Positions 1 through 8,251 of a stretch of DNA of 31,882 nucleotides are shown here, piece after piece (position 1 is the stretch's first letter; each line of letters opens with the position of its first letter). The stretch lies in contig CAZOIA010000042.1 of the NCBI GenBank assembly GCA_964579675.1, positions 1-31,882 of the forward strand, written 5' to 3'. This DNA is from CAZOIA01 sp964579675 (lineage in GTDB: Bacteria > Planctomycetota > Phycisphaerae > UBA1845 > PWPN01). Made by a program: the position numbers and the translations under genes. The notes beneath the pieces are model-generated. The model had not been told where the DNA came from. It worked only from the letters and a program-made list of their open reading frames with translations, and searched no databases.

Positions 1-2
1 GT

Positions 3-512
3 TCCCGCTACGAGTGGGGCGTCGATCACCTGGACGGCAAGGAGATCTTCCCCGCAAGCACCGACGTCGGCCGCTACATGAAGGGAACGTCAACGTTCAC
101 CATGAAGCTCGATCCGAAGAACATCGGCGTAATGCTCCGCCGCAAGCTCGACTACGCCTGGCCGAATCAATGCGCCAGGGTCCACGTAGCTGGCGATCAG
201 GAGGGCGCCCCGTGGCAGGGGGCCGGCATCTGGTACACCGCCGGCGCCAACACGGTCGTCTACAGCAATCCGCGGGCGGAAAAAGGCAAGGCCCTTCACG
301 TCGTTCAGACCTCGAACCGCAGATGGCGGGAAGACGAATTCCTCCTGCCTCGCCGCACCACGGAAGGACGTCCGTCGATCCGGGTGAAGATCGAGTTCGT
401 GCCGCGAGACATCCGCCTTTTCCCCGGCTGGCCGATGATGGAGCAGGCGTGGAGCGAGTACGAGTACAAAGCCTATTGCTACGTGATGCCCGAGGCGGGC
501 ATCGGTCGATGA
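3..512 (+). CDS. DUF2961 (GH172-like) family protein, C-terminal part
   Basis: The frame is open from the first bases of the window, so the N-terminus lies outside and only about 169 residues are visible; an internal ATG at 78 is unlikely to be the start. The visible part matches my memory of the end of DUF2961 proteins: a block with RRKLDYAWPNQCARVHV, then a GIWYTAGANTVVYSNP stretch, then RRWREDEFLLPRR and a closing beta-rich segment ending EYKAYCYVMPEAG. Family knowledge: DUF2961 proteins are two-jelly-roll carbohydrate-active proteins, some shown to be GH172 fructofuranosidases. A catabolic role on plant or bacterial glycans is possible, but the substrate cannot be read here. It ends one base before the M48 protease start, so the two are probably co-transcribed. 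Confidence 0.7.
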   Translation, partial: SRYEWGVDHLDGKEIFPASTDVGRYMKGTSTFTMKLDPKNIGVMLRRKLDYAWPNQCARVHVAGDQEGAPWQGAGIWYTAGANTVVYSNPRAEKGKALHVVQTSNRRWREDEFLLPRRTTEGRPSIRVKIEFVPRDIRLFPGWPMMEQAWSEYEYKAYCYVMPEAGIGR

Positions 513-513
513 C

Positions 514-1251
514 ATGGGCGGACTGTTTCACAGCCTCGGCCGGATAACCGGCCCCGTGCTCCGCAAGGGCAAGTGGGTCCTCCAATCGCTGACCGGAAGT
601 GAAGCCGACGTGATCCGGGCCGAGTTCGAGGTTGGCCGGGACATGGCCCACGCCTTGGCGCAGGAGGTGGAGATCGATTCGTCCCCCGCGACCGGGCAAC
701 TGTTGGCTGAGGTGGGGGGCCAGCTCGCGGGCCGGCTGACCAACCGGCAGCGGGAGTTCAGCTTCCGGGCGATCCTATCGCCCGAAATCAACGCGTTCGC
801 GCTGCCCGGCGGGTTCGTCTTCGTGACGCGGGCCCTGTTGGACCTCTGCGGCGGCGACCGCAACGAAGTGGCGTGTATTCTCGCCCACGAGATGGCTCAC
901 GTCGTCCGCGGGCACGCGATGAACCGCATCATGAACAGCACCGTCGTGACCATCGCCTCCCGCACGGGTGTCGCCGCCAACGTGATGCGCCATCGCATCG
1001 TCGAACTCGGGCTTCGCTTGCTGCACAATGCGTATTCGCAGGACCAGGAGCTGGAGGCCGACGCCTTCGGGGTCAGGCTGGCCAGGAGTGCAGGCTTCGA
1101 TCCCCGCGCGGCCGCTGGCGTGTTCAGGAAACTCAAGGAAAAGGGCGATGCGCTCGGCGACTCGGAACTGGCCGGCTACTTCTCCTCACACCCGCCGTTC
1201 GATCTCCGCATCGCTGAACTCAATCGGCTCTTAAGGCGAAAGGCGGTGTAA
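514..1251 (+). CDS. M48 family zinc metalloprotease
   Basis: A 245-residue protein with the M48 signature. HEMAH (residues 125-129) is the HExxH zinc site, followed by VVRGHAMN, and the downstream QELEADAFG (about 178-186) supplies the third zinc ligand, probably Glu179. The segment AILSPEINAFALPGGFVFVTRALL just before HExxH is also typical of the family. There is no clear signal peptide or membrane helix at the N-terminus, which begins MGGLFHSLGR, so cellular location is uncertain; relatives such as LoiP and BepA act in the periplasm on misfolded outer-membrane proteins. The ATG sits one base after the stop of the upstream gene and has no strong Shine-Dalgarno, which suggests translational coupling. 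The stop is one base before the next start. Confidence 0.85.
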   Translation: MGGLFHSLGRITGPVLRKGKWVLQSLTGSEADVIRAEFEVGRDMAHALAQEVEIDSSPATGQLLAEVGGQLAGRLTNRQREFSFRAILSPEINAFALPGGFVFVTRALLDLCGGDRNEVACILAHEMAHVVRGHAMNRIMNSTVVTIASRTGVAANVMRHRIVELGLRLLHNAYSQDQELEADAFGVRLARSAGFDPRAAAGVFRKLKEKGDALGDSELAGYFSSHPPFDLRIAELNRLLRRKAV

Positions 1252-1252
1252 C

Positions 1253-2695
1253 GTGCGGACCATCAGCACAGTGCTGTTCGCTGTTCTGGGTGTTCAAGTC
1301 GGGGCCGGTCAGGAACCTCGTCAGGCGACAGGGGTGAAGGTGGGCGAGGTCTCCCAGACCGAAGCCATCGTGTGGGTGCGTCTGACCGCCCGACCGAGCC
1401 GCAACGCTCAGGGGGCCGTTTACAAGGGGCGGCCAGCGGAGGTGTTGCCGGCGGACGTGAAGGTGGACGACCTGCATGGAGCCGCTCCCGGTGCGCCGGG
1501 CCGGGTCCGCGTCCGCTACGTCGAGGCGGGAGTGCTGACCGACATGACAGCGACCGACTGGGCGAGCGTCGGGCCTGATACTGACTTCACCCATCAGTTT
1601 CGACTGACCGGCCTCAAGCCGGGGACCGAGTATGAATTCGCCGCCGAAACCGCGGGGCCCGGAGGCCAGCCGGAGCACGGAGCACTCCGCGGCCGGTTCG
1701 AGACCGCTCCCAAGGCGGACGCCTCCGCGGACGTCACATTCACCGTGGTGACCGGCCAGATGTACAACGATCTCGATCACCCCGACGGTTTCCACATCTA
1801 CCCGGCGATGGCCAGGCTGAAGCCGAAGTTCATCGTGCCCACCGGTGACACCGTGTACTATGACAATGAGACCCCACGCGCCACGACGCCCGCGGCGGCC
1901 CGCTACCACTGGCACCGGATGTACAGTCTGCCCCGACTCGTCGAGTTCCACCTCAACGTGCCGGGCTATTGGGAGAAGGACGACCACGACGCCCTTTACA
2001 ACGATTGCTGGCCCACGATGAAGCCGGCCCCAATGCTGCCCATGACCTTCGAGGACGGCCTGCGAATCTTCCGCGAGCAGGTCCCGATGGGCGCCCGGAC
2101 GTACCGCACGTATCGCTGGGGCAGGGGGCTTCAGATCTGGCTGGTCGAGGGCCGCGACTTCCGGTCGTCCAATCGCATGAAGGACGGCCCGGACAAGACC
2201 ATCTGGGGCGCCCAGCAGAAGCAGTGGCTCAAGGGGACGCTTCTGGCCAGCGATGCGGATTGGAAGGTGCTGATCAGCCCCACGCCCATCGTCGGGCCCG
2301 ATCGCCCGAGCAAGGCGGACAACCACACCAATGCCGCGTTCGCCCGCGAGGGAGGCGAGTTTCGCCGGTGGGTGCAGAAGAACCTCCCCGATAACCTCTT
2401 CATCGCCTGTGGTGACCGGCACTGGCAGTATCACTCGGTCGATCCGGCCACGGGCGTGCACGAGTTCTCCTGCGGCCCGGCCAGCGATCAACACGCCGGC
2501 GGCACCCCGGGCGAAAACCCCGACTATCACCGTTTCCACCGAGTCAAAGGGGGGTTCCTCTCGGTCAACGTCCGCGGGCAGGGCGACCGCAGCACGATCG
2601 CATTTCGCTTCCACGACGTGCACGGCAAAGTCATGTACGAGTACGTGCCGGGGCGTGCGGCGGGCTCAGTCCTCGGGTCGCGGCCGAGCGGGTGA
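1253..2695 (+). CDS. PhoD-like metallophosphatase, secreted
   Basis: A 480-residue protein starting with GTG one base after the protease stop. Residues 1-20 look like a signal peptide (hydrophobic STVLFAVLGVQVGAG). The region KVGEVSQTEAIVWVRL is the N-terminal Fn3-like domain that precedes the catalytic part in PhoD enzymes. Metal-site motifs are visible in order: GDTVYYDNE (about residue 203), KDDHDALYND (about 244) and ACGDRHWQYHS near the C-terminus, followed by SCGPASDQHAGG. PhoD enzymes hydrolyse phosphate mono- and diesters in the periplasm or outside the cell using Ca and Fe. Substrate is not predictable. It is the last gene of this run; its stop abuts the stop of the convergent dehydrogenase with no intervening base and no visible terminator. 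Confidence 0.85.
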   Translation: MRTISTVLFAVLGVQVGAGQEPRQATGVKVGEVSQTEAIVWVRLTARPSRNAQGAVYKGRPAEVLPADVKVDDLHGAAPGAPGRVRVRYVEAGVLTDMTATDWASVGPDTDFTHQFRLTGLKPGTEYEFAAETAGPGGQPEHGALRGRFETAPKADASADVTFTVVTGQMYNDLDHPDGFHIYPAMARLKPKFIVPTGDTVYYDNETPRATTPAAARYHWHRMYSLPRLVEFHLNVPGYWEKDDHDALYNDCWPTMKPAPMLPMTFEDGLRIFREQVPMGARTYRTYRWGRGLQIWLVEGRDFRSSNRMKDGPDKTIWGAQQKQWLKGTLLASDADWKVLISPTPIVGPDRPSKADNHTNAAFAREGGEFRRWVQKNLPDNLFIACGDRHWQYHSVDPATGVHEFSCGPASDQHAGGTPGENPDYHRFHRVKGGFLSVNVRGQGDRSTIAFRFHDVHGKVMYEYVPGRAAGSVLGSRPSG

Positions 2696-3694
2696 CTACA
2701 TCACGAGAACGCCGGTGCCGTTGATCCGGTCGCGGGCGAGGTCCTGCAGGGCGCGGTTGGCCTCGGAGAGGGGATACGTGGTCGTGTGCGGGCGGACCGG
2801 TACCCGTGCCGCCTCGGTGAGGAGCTGGCGCCCGTCCTCGCGGGTGTTGGCGGTCACCGAGTGGATGTTCCGCTCGTAGAAGACGTACTTCTCGTAGCCC
2901 ATCTCCGGGATCGGCGTCATGTAGATGCCGGCCAGGGCCAGGGTACCGCCCTTTTCGAGAGCGGCCAGCGCCGGCGGGACCAGCTCCCCCGCGGGGGCGA
3001 AGACAATCGCGCTGTCCACCTTGATCGGCATGTCCGCCGCCGCCTCACCGACCCACGCCGCCCCCATTTGGCGGGCCAGTTCCCGGTGCTTCTCGCCGCG
3101 GGTAACGACGTAGACCTCGCAGCCGCGATGATGGGCGATCTGGAGCACCACGTGGGCCGACGAGCCGAAACCGTAGATGCCCAGCTTGCCGCCGTCGGGC
3201 AGGTTGCTTCGTTTCAGCGCCCGGTACCCGATGATCCCCGCACACAGGAGCGGCGTGGCGGACACGTCGTCAAAGGCGTCGGGCACTTCGTAAGCGAAAT
3301 CCTCGGGGACGACGGCCCGCTGGGCATAGCCGCCGTCGGCGTGGTAGCCGGTGAAACGCGATGACTCGCAGAGGTTCTCCCGCCCGCTTCTGCAGAACGA
3401 GCAGGTGCCGCACGTGTGCCGCAGCCACGCCACGCCGACCCGCTGGCCGCGCTTCAGCCGCCGGCAGCCCGCCCCCACTTCGTCCACCACGCCGATGATC
3501 TGATGACCGGGGATGATCGGCAGCCTCTCTTGCGGCAATTCGCCCTCGATCACGTGCAGATCCGTCCGGCAAATCGCACAGCAGCGAACCTCGAGACGGA
3601 CTTCGCCCGGACCCGGCCGGGGGTCGGGCCACTCCAACAGCTCAAGCGGCGAGCTGCCGATCGGGGCAATCTCGCCGAGCACCATTGCCTTCAT
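2696..3694 (-). CDS. zinc-dependent alcohol dehydrogenase (MDR family)
   Basis: The ATG chosen gives MKAMVLGEIAP and 332 residues. It overlaps the stop of the upstream glycosidase as ATGA and has GGAG upstream; a longer frame reaching 3763 only reads into that gene. Zinc alcohol dehydrogenase features: catalytic Cys42 (CAICRTDLH), His64 in GHQIIG, Cys151; four structural zinc cysteines at about 95, 98, 101 and 109 (CGTCSFCRSGRENLC); an NAD(P)-binding GFGSSA near 175. The family oxidises alcohols or reduces aldehydes in the cytoplasm. The exact substrate is unknown; the coupling to a secreted glycosidase hints at sugar-derived alcohols or aldehydes, but that is inference. Confidence 0.87.
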   Translation of the reverse strand: MKAMVLGEIAPIGSSPLELLEWPDPRPGPGEVRLEVRCCAICRTDLHVIEGELPQERLPIIPGHQIIGVVDEVGAGCRRLKRGQRVGVAWLRHTCGTCSFCRSGRENLCESSRFTGYHADGGYAQRAVVPEDFAYEVPDAFDDVSATPLLCAGIIGYRALKRSNLPDGGKLGIYGFGSSAHVVLQIAHHRGCEVYVVTRGEKHRELARQMGAAWVGEAAADMPIKVDSAIVFAPAGELVPPALAALEKGGTLALAGIYMTPIPEMGYEKYVFYERNIHSVTANTREDGRQLLTEAARVPVRPHTTTYPLSEANRALQDLARDRINGTGVLVM

Positions 3695-6405
3695 GGTTTC
3701 ACCAGCTCCATGCTGTAGAACAGTGCGGGGCGTATCTCGTGCCATGGGAGGCCCCCGCCCCAATGGAGGAACCCCTGCTCCTCGTCCGGATCGATATCGC
3801 GAAAGAGAATGGTCAGGCCGATGACCCGGCCCGTATCGGGCCCGGCGTAGGGTTCGAACTCAGCCGTCCAGGGAAAGGCCACCTCGTAAGTGGTCAGCGT
3901 GCCCGACCGCGTGGCGGCGACGATGACCTCCTTGGGCGTCTCTTCCCGCCTTTTCGCTCCCCAGAACCGGTACGCCACTCCGCGATCCGTTAGCGTGATC
4001 CCGTAATGGCAATCATCCTCGATGAAGAACTCACGCCTGTCGAGGGCATCGCGGCGCAGGTCAAAGCCGATGTGGACACAATCGTACTTGCGCATGTCCT
4101 GGCTGGCGACGGGGGCGTAATGGACGTCATCGGTGACCTCGAAGGCGAAGTAGAGATTGTGCGAGTTCCACCGGCTCCAGGCCTTGCCGGACAGATCCGC
4201 CGGCCCGTCCCACCGGCTGGCGTGATGCCCGCCCCAGTTGCCTTTGCCGGTAATGATCAGCGGCGGCAGGTCCCGCCACTCGTCGAGCTTGCCGTCGAGC
4301 GTCGGTGGTGTTGCCGAGCAGTACGAGGGCATGGGCAGGTAGACCGTGGTCTCCAGCGGTTCCAGGTCTACACCCGTGTTGAGGATCGTTGAGAGCGTGT
4401 ATTTGCCCGGGGCGGCATCGGGCGGCAGTGACGCCGTCGCGCTCGCGACCGCGGAACCGAGGGCCGGTACGCTCACTTCGCTGATACTCGGATCGACGTT
4501 CAAAGGGGCTTGGGCGGACCACCGGGCCCGCACGGAAACCCCGGTGTGGGCCCGGCTGCGAAGCGGAATCCGAACGTCCCCCGACCTCGTCCGGCTCGCC
4601 AGATCGATCCGCCAGGACGGCCGCTCCGTGACGATCGGCAGGTCGGTCCGGAACTCGACGAGCGCCCGGCCAATGGCCCGCCAGTCGCTGCGCTTGACCC
4701 ACGCGGTGAAGAACTGCTGGCCGCGAACCTCCGGGCGGGCAGGCGCAGCTCGCAGCCGCAGCGGGTTCGCGGACAGCACCTCGATACGCCAGGAGTCCGG
4801 TGAGCCGCGGGCCGCCAACAGCTCCAATGGGAAGTCCTCACCGAACTTCGGCCGGATGGTGACTTCCGCACTCTGACCGGCCCAGATCTGATAACGGTCT
4901 GCCGTGGCCTCCACGTCTGCCGGTGCCCGCTCGGCCGGACGGAGCACGATCAGGCTCACGCCGTGGAGCGGCATCACGGTCTGCACCCGAAAGGCGTCGT
5001 CCGCCCCGTGACGGGCAAGCACGACCGCCTGCACCTTCTCCAACGCCGAGCGGCCGTAGTCCGTCGCAACGTTGCTGTGCAGATGGTCCAGGGCATACCG
5101 CTCGTAGCTCAGCCCGGGCGAGCCAAACGCAATACCGACCACGTCGAGCTGCACGGGGATATCCAGCACCGATGGGCCGTGCTCCGGGGCCACTGCCTGC
5201 AGTCGCTGGTACTCGCGCGGGTAGCTCCAGAGCAGAATAGTGAGCTTCTCCGGTGCGACCGCGGCGATCACCCGGATGCGGTCGTCGCCACTGTGGCACT
5301 GGACGCGAGTCCCGGCCATTCGGGCCCACATCCGGGCGGCCTGAAAGACCGGTTTCGGCAACAGGTTACTGTAGGTGAGCATTCCCCATCGGCCGAAGAG
5401 GTCGCGGCTCGGGCCTTTCCAGTCCCAACCCTCTCGAAGCTCGAAGTGGGTGGGGCGGACCCGCGGCCAATAGGGAATCACCCTTTCCAGGACCGACGAG
5501 TAGTAGGCGGCGTTGAATCGCGTGTCGCACGTCCCGGACTCGCCCGCGTCGATGCCCCATTCGGTGACCAGCATCTCGAGCGCTTCCATGCCCGGGTACT
5601 TATCGAGCACCGCCTGGGCTTTGGCGATGAGCTCCGGCCACTCCCAGGGCGGTTTGTAGTAGAGGTGGAAAGAGATGAAGTCCAGCGGCGTCCCGCTTTC
5701 GTGGCAGTGTTTCACCGCCTGCTCGATCACTCTCAAGTTGAGGTCCATCACGGCGGGGGCCCCGACCTTCACGCCGGGATCCACCTTGGTCGCGGTCCGG
5801 GCCAGCACGTCGTAGTGGCGGGCGCCGAAGCTGCTCGGCTCGTTCCAGAACTCAATGTACTCGATCCGGCGCTCGCCCCGGCCGTTGTAGTGTTCCACCA
5901 CTTGCCGGATGAAGGACTCCCACACTGCCAGGTCCCTGGGAAACCGGTTGTGCCCCTCGCTCCACTGCTTGGGCCAGCATGAGCAGTTCCAGCAGATGCG
6001 GGCTCCGGTGCGCCGCAGGCTGCTGACGATCCGGTCCGCCCGGGAGAAGTCGATGCTCAGCGCACCGTCCGCATCGAGAGAAAGCGCCGAGCCAATCGCG
6101 GCAAAGGGCTCGACCCGGACAAGCTGCGGGTGAAGCTCGGCCAGAAGATGCTCCATTTCCTCGAAGAACAGGGGGTCGCCGGTCTCCGCCCCCTGGGACA
6201 GGTCACCCTGGATGGGCGGCATGGGGCCGATCGGCTGGCCGGCGTCCACGGTGACCGGGACGAATGCCGTTTCCAACCCTTCGATACCGGCCTCCGGCGG
6301 GGCAAGCGTCCGCAGGAACGTCACCTGTTCTTGCGGCCCGGCTCCACACGCCGCGGGCGTCAGGACCGCCGCCAGCACGAGTCGTATCAGTGCGCGATTA
6401 CGCAT
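3691..6405 (-). CDS. secreted GH39-like glycoside hydrolase with C-terminal CBM9-like domain
   Basis: Start chosen at the ATG giving MRNRALIRLVLAAVLTPAAC, a signal peptide with a possible lipoprotein cysteine at 20; upstream in-frame codons read a low-complexity spacer. The result is 904 residues. The catalytic barrel (about 45-500) has IEYIEFWNEPSSFG, placing the acid/base at Glu189, and EMLVTEWGID, placing the nucleophile at Glu282, as in clan GH-A families such as GH39 (beta-xylosidase, iduronidase). Residues about 500-690 are beta-rich linker domains. The last about 210 residues (TLDGKLDEWRDLPP, NLYFAFEVTDDVHY, VHIGFDLRRDA) resemble the carbohydrate-binding CBM9-like fold. Expected to cleave polysaccharide side chains outside the cytoplasm. 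Its stop overlaps the dehydrogenase start (ATGA). Confidence 0.78.
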   Translation of the reverse strand: MRNRALIRLVLAAVLTPAACGAGPQEQVTFLRTLAPPEAGIEGLETAFVPVTVDAGQPIGPMPPIQGDLSQGAETGDPLFFEEMEHLLAELHPQLVRVEPFAAIGSALSLDADGALSIDFSRADRIVSSLRRTGARICWNCSCWPKQWSEGHNRFPRDLAVWESFIRQVVEHYNGRGERRIEYIEFWNEPSSFGARHYDVLARTATKVDPGVKVGAPAVMDLNLRVIEQAVKHCHESGTPLDFISFHLYYKPPWEWPELIAKAQAVLDKYPGMEALEMLVTEWGIDAGESGTCDTRFNAAYYSSVLERVIPYWPRVRPTHFELREGWDWKGPSRDLFGRWGMLTYSNLLPKPVFQAARMWARMAGTRVQCHSGDDRIRVIAAVAPEKLTILLWSYPREYQRLQAVAPEHGPSVLDIPVQLDVVGIAFGSPGLSYERYALDHLHSNVATDYGRSALEKVQAVVLARHGADDAFRVQTVMPLHGVSLIVLRPAERAPADVEATADRYQIWAGQSAEVTIRPKFGEDFPLELLAARGSPDSWRIEVLSANPLRLRAAPARPEVRGQQFFTAWVKRSDWRAIGRALVEFRTDLPIVTERPSWRIDLASRTRSGDVRIPLRSRAHTGVSVRARWSAQAPLNVDPSISEVSVPALGSAVASATASLPPDAAPGKYTLSTILNTGVDLEPLETTVYLPMPSYCSATPPTLDGKLDEWRDLPPLIITGKGNWGGHHASRWDGPADLSGKAWSRWNSHNLYFAFEVTDDVHYAPVASQDMRKYDCVHIGFDLRRDALDRREFFIEDDCHYGITLTDRGVAYRFWGAKRREETPKEVIVAATRSGTLTTYEVAFPWTAEFEPYAGPDTGRVIGLTILFRDIDPDEEQGFLHWGGGLPWHEIRPALFYSMELVKP

Positions 6406-6871
6406 CCACCTACATCCTGCCTGAACGTTGTAGCCCCAGAATCGCCCCCGTTTGCACGCTCCCACATTCGCACATCCACACATCCGCACGTGGCTGCTTC
6501 CTGCTGACCACCCTCCCCACCGCTGGACACACGTCCCCATCCCCGGCCCCGAAGCACCCGGGAGGGTGCGTAACACTTTGGGCGGCTTGTTGGAAGGCGC
6601 CGCCCCCGGGTGTTTCCGAACCGCGACCGTAAGGAAGCGGACCCCCTCTCCGCAGCGAGCCCTTAAGGAAGCGGCCCTGGCGCATCCGCAAATACTCCCC
6701 TCCCTGACGGTCGGGGTTCGGAAAAGCGAGGTGCCGCCCCGTTCTCCGCCCGAAGGTCCCCGCCGGGACTGTCATGCACCCCGCCCGGGACGCGAGCGGC
6801 CGCGTCACTGGACGGACAGGGCAACGAGATGTTATAACCCACCGTTAGTCACGTCGCGAGGAGGCAGTCCA
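6406..6871. other. intergenic spacer with dispersed repeats, between divergent genes
   Basis: About 466 bases with no convincing gene. It holds an 8 bp tandem repeat (cacattcg, cacatcca, cacatccg at 6463-6486). At about 6612-6680 there are two degenerate copies, in reverse orientation, of the CGCTTCC...GGTCGCGG palindrome related to the arrays elsewhere in the window. A predicted promoter for the downstream lipoprotein gene lies at the right end. Open frames that cross the region read only the repeats. Confidence 0.6.
6809..6838 (+). promoter_or_regulatory. predicted promoter of the YbhB-like gene
   Basis: TGGACG, an 18-base spacer, then TATAAC at 6833-6838. The site is about 34 bases upstream of the ATG at 6872, with a GAGGAGG ribosome-binding site in between. 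Pattern match to the sigma-70 consensus only. Confidence 0.4.
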
Positions 6872-7474
6872 ATGGTCAGGGCATTTCGACGGTTATCGTG
6901 GGTCGCGGCCCTCGGGGCGCTGCTTGTCGCCTTGGCGATCGGCTGCGATCGGACTCAGAGGACGCCTCAGGATACGTCCCAGGAAGAAGGTGCGACCATG
7001 GTGAAACTGATTCTACAGAGCGAGGCATTCTCGCAGAACCAGACCGTTCCCCGCAAGCACACCGATGACGGGGATGACATCTCGCCGCCGCTTACCTGGT
7101 CGGATTTGCCGGAAGGCACGAAAGAGCTGGCCTTGATCATGGACGACCCGGATGCCCCCAGGCCCGAGCCGTGGGTGCACTGGGTTCTCTACGGGATCCC
7201 CGCCGATGCCAGGAGTCTGCCGGAAGGCGTCCCGACCTCCGCCCGCGTTTCGTCCCCGGCCGGCGCGCTGCAAGGCAAGAACTCCTTCGGCAACCTCGGT
7301 TACGGCGGGCCGGCTCCACCTCGGGGCCACGGCGTGCATCACTACCACTTCAAGCTCTACGCCCTCGACCTGGAGCTGAATCTTGAACCCGGAGCGACCA
7401 AAGAAGCCCTGCTCAAGGCAATGCAAGGTCACATCCTGGCCCAGGGCGAGCTGGTAGGGACTTATCAGAGGTGA
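6872..7474 (+). CDS. YbhB/YbcL family (PEBP, Raf-kinase-inhibitor-like) lipoprotein
   Basis: A 200-residue protein. The ATG at 6872 follows a strong GAGGAGG site and gives a signal peptide ending LVALAIGC, a likely lipoprotein box with the lipidated Cys at about 25. A second ATG at 6998 would give the bare domain. PEBP-fold motifs: ISPPLTWSDLPEGTKELALIMDDPDAP, then WVHWVLYGIP, then the HHYHFKLYALD stretch and the C-terminal helix ending HILAQGELVGTYQR. Bacterial YbhB-like proteins have a conserved ligand pocket (the Asp of DDPDAP and the His of HWVLY) but no established reaction. The next gene starts 3 bases after the stop, so the two probably form an operon. Confidence 0.88.
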   Translation: MVRAFRRLSWVAALGALLVALAIGCDRTQRTPQDTSQEEGATMVKLILQSEAFSQNQTVPRKHTDDGDDISPPLTWSDLPEGTKELALIMDDPDAPRPEPWVHWVLYGIPADARSLPEGVPTSARVSSPAGALQGKNSFGNLGYGGPAPPRGHGVHHYHFKLYALDLELNLEPGATKEALLKAMQGHILAQGELVGTYQR

Positions 7475-7477
7475 CCC

Positions 7478-8206
7478 TTGCCGGACAAGCGGACCCACCG
7501 CGGCCCCCACCCCGAGGACGCCGATCTGTTTGCCCCGTCGGCCTGGCCCCGGCTCCGCGAGGCAGTTGCTGACTTCTCCTGGCTGCTCAGTCGGGGCTAC
7601 GCCGACAAGTCCGCGCTCAAGCTCGTGGGGGACCGCTTTGCCTTGACCGAGCGACAGAGGATGGCGGTGATGCGCTGCGCCGCCTCGGATTTCGCCCTGG
7701 CCCGCCGCCAGAAACACCAGGTAACCAGCGGCGAGCTTCGCGGTCAGCCTCTGTCCCTGGACGGATACAACGCCTTGACGACGATCGAGGCTGCGCTGGC
7801 CGGCGGCGTGATCATCGAGGGCCGCGACGGATGCTACCGGGACCTGGCCAGCATGCACGGCACCTTCCGCAAAGTCTCAGAGACGGTGCCGGCGATCACG
7901 CTGCTAAGCGAACTGCTGGCCGCGCTGGCGGTCAGCCGATGCGTCTGGTATCTCGACCGCCCGGTCTCCAACAGCGGCCGGTTGAAACAGATGATCCTGG
8001 AGCTGGCCGACGAACGTGGGGGGGATTGGCAGGTGGAGCTGGCTCAGAACCCCGACGCGATCCTGTCCGAGGCCGACGACATCGTTGCCACCGCCGACAG
8101 CGTCATCCTCGACCGCTGCGACCGCTGGTTCAACCTCGCCCGGGAGGCCGTCACCACGTCCCTGCCCGACACCCGAGTGGTGGACCTTTCCCGGCCGGCC
8201 CGGTAA
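7478..8206 (+). CDS. DUF434 domain-containing protein
   Basis: A 242-residue protein. The TTG start is supported by GAGGTGA overlapping the preceding stop, four bases upstream. The N-terminal part (DLFAPSAWPRLREAVADFSWLLSRGYADKSALKLVGDRFALTERQRMAVMRCAA) is the DUF434 signature as I recall it. The C-terminal half (SLDGYNALTTIEAALAGGVIIEGRDGCYRDLASMHGTF, later WYLDRPVSNSGRL and DSVILDRC) matches the domain of unknown function usually fused behind it (DUF5616). Function is unknown; no signal peptide or membrane segment, so it is probably cytoplasmic. It is convergent with ftsW. Confidence 0.8.
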   Translation: MPDKRTHRGPHPEDADLFAPSAWPRLREAVADFSWLLSRGYADKSALKLVGDRFALTERQRMAVMRCAASDFALARRQKHQVTSGELRGQPLSLDGYNALTTIEAALAGGVIIEGRDGCYRDLASMHGTFRKVSETVPAITLLSELLAALAVSRCVWYLDRPVSNSGRLKQMILELADERGGDWQVELAQNPDAILSEADDIVATADSVILDRCDRWFNLAREAVTTSLPDTRVVDLSRPAR

Positions 8207-8251
8207 CCCTGTCGAACAAGGTAGGGTTCTGAATACTCCTCAATACCCCTT

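Noticed and set aside
97..699. Long antisense frames opposite the DUF2961 and M48 genes, and similar frames opposite most other genes
   Set aside because: They are mirror frames caused by high G+C third positions; their translations are Arg/Pro/Ser-rich without domain features.
8205..8228. Terminator between the convergent DUF434 and ftsW genes (AACCCT...AGGGTT)
   Set aside because: The stem is only six base pairs with a 12-base loop and no adjacent T-run on either strand; too weak to call.
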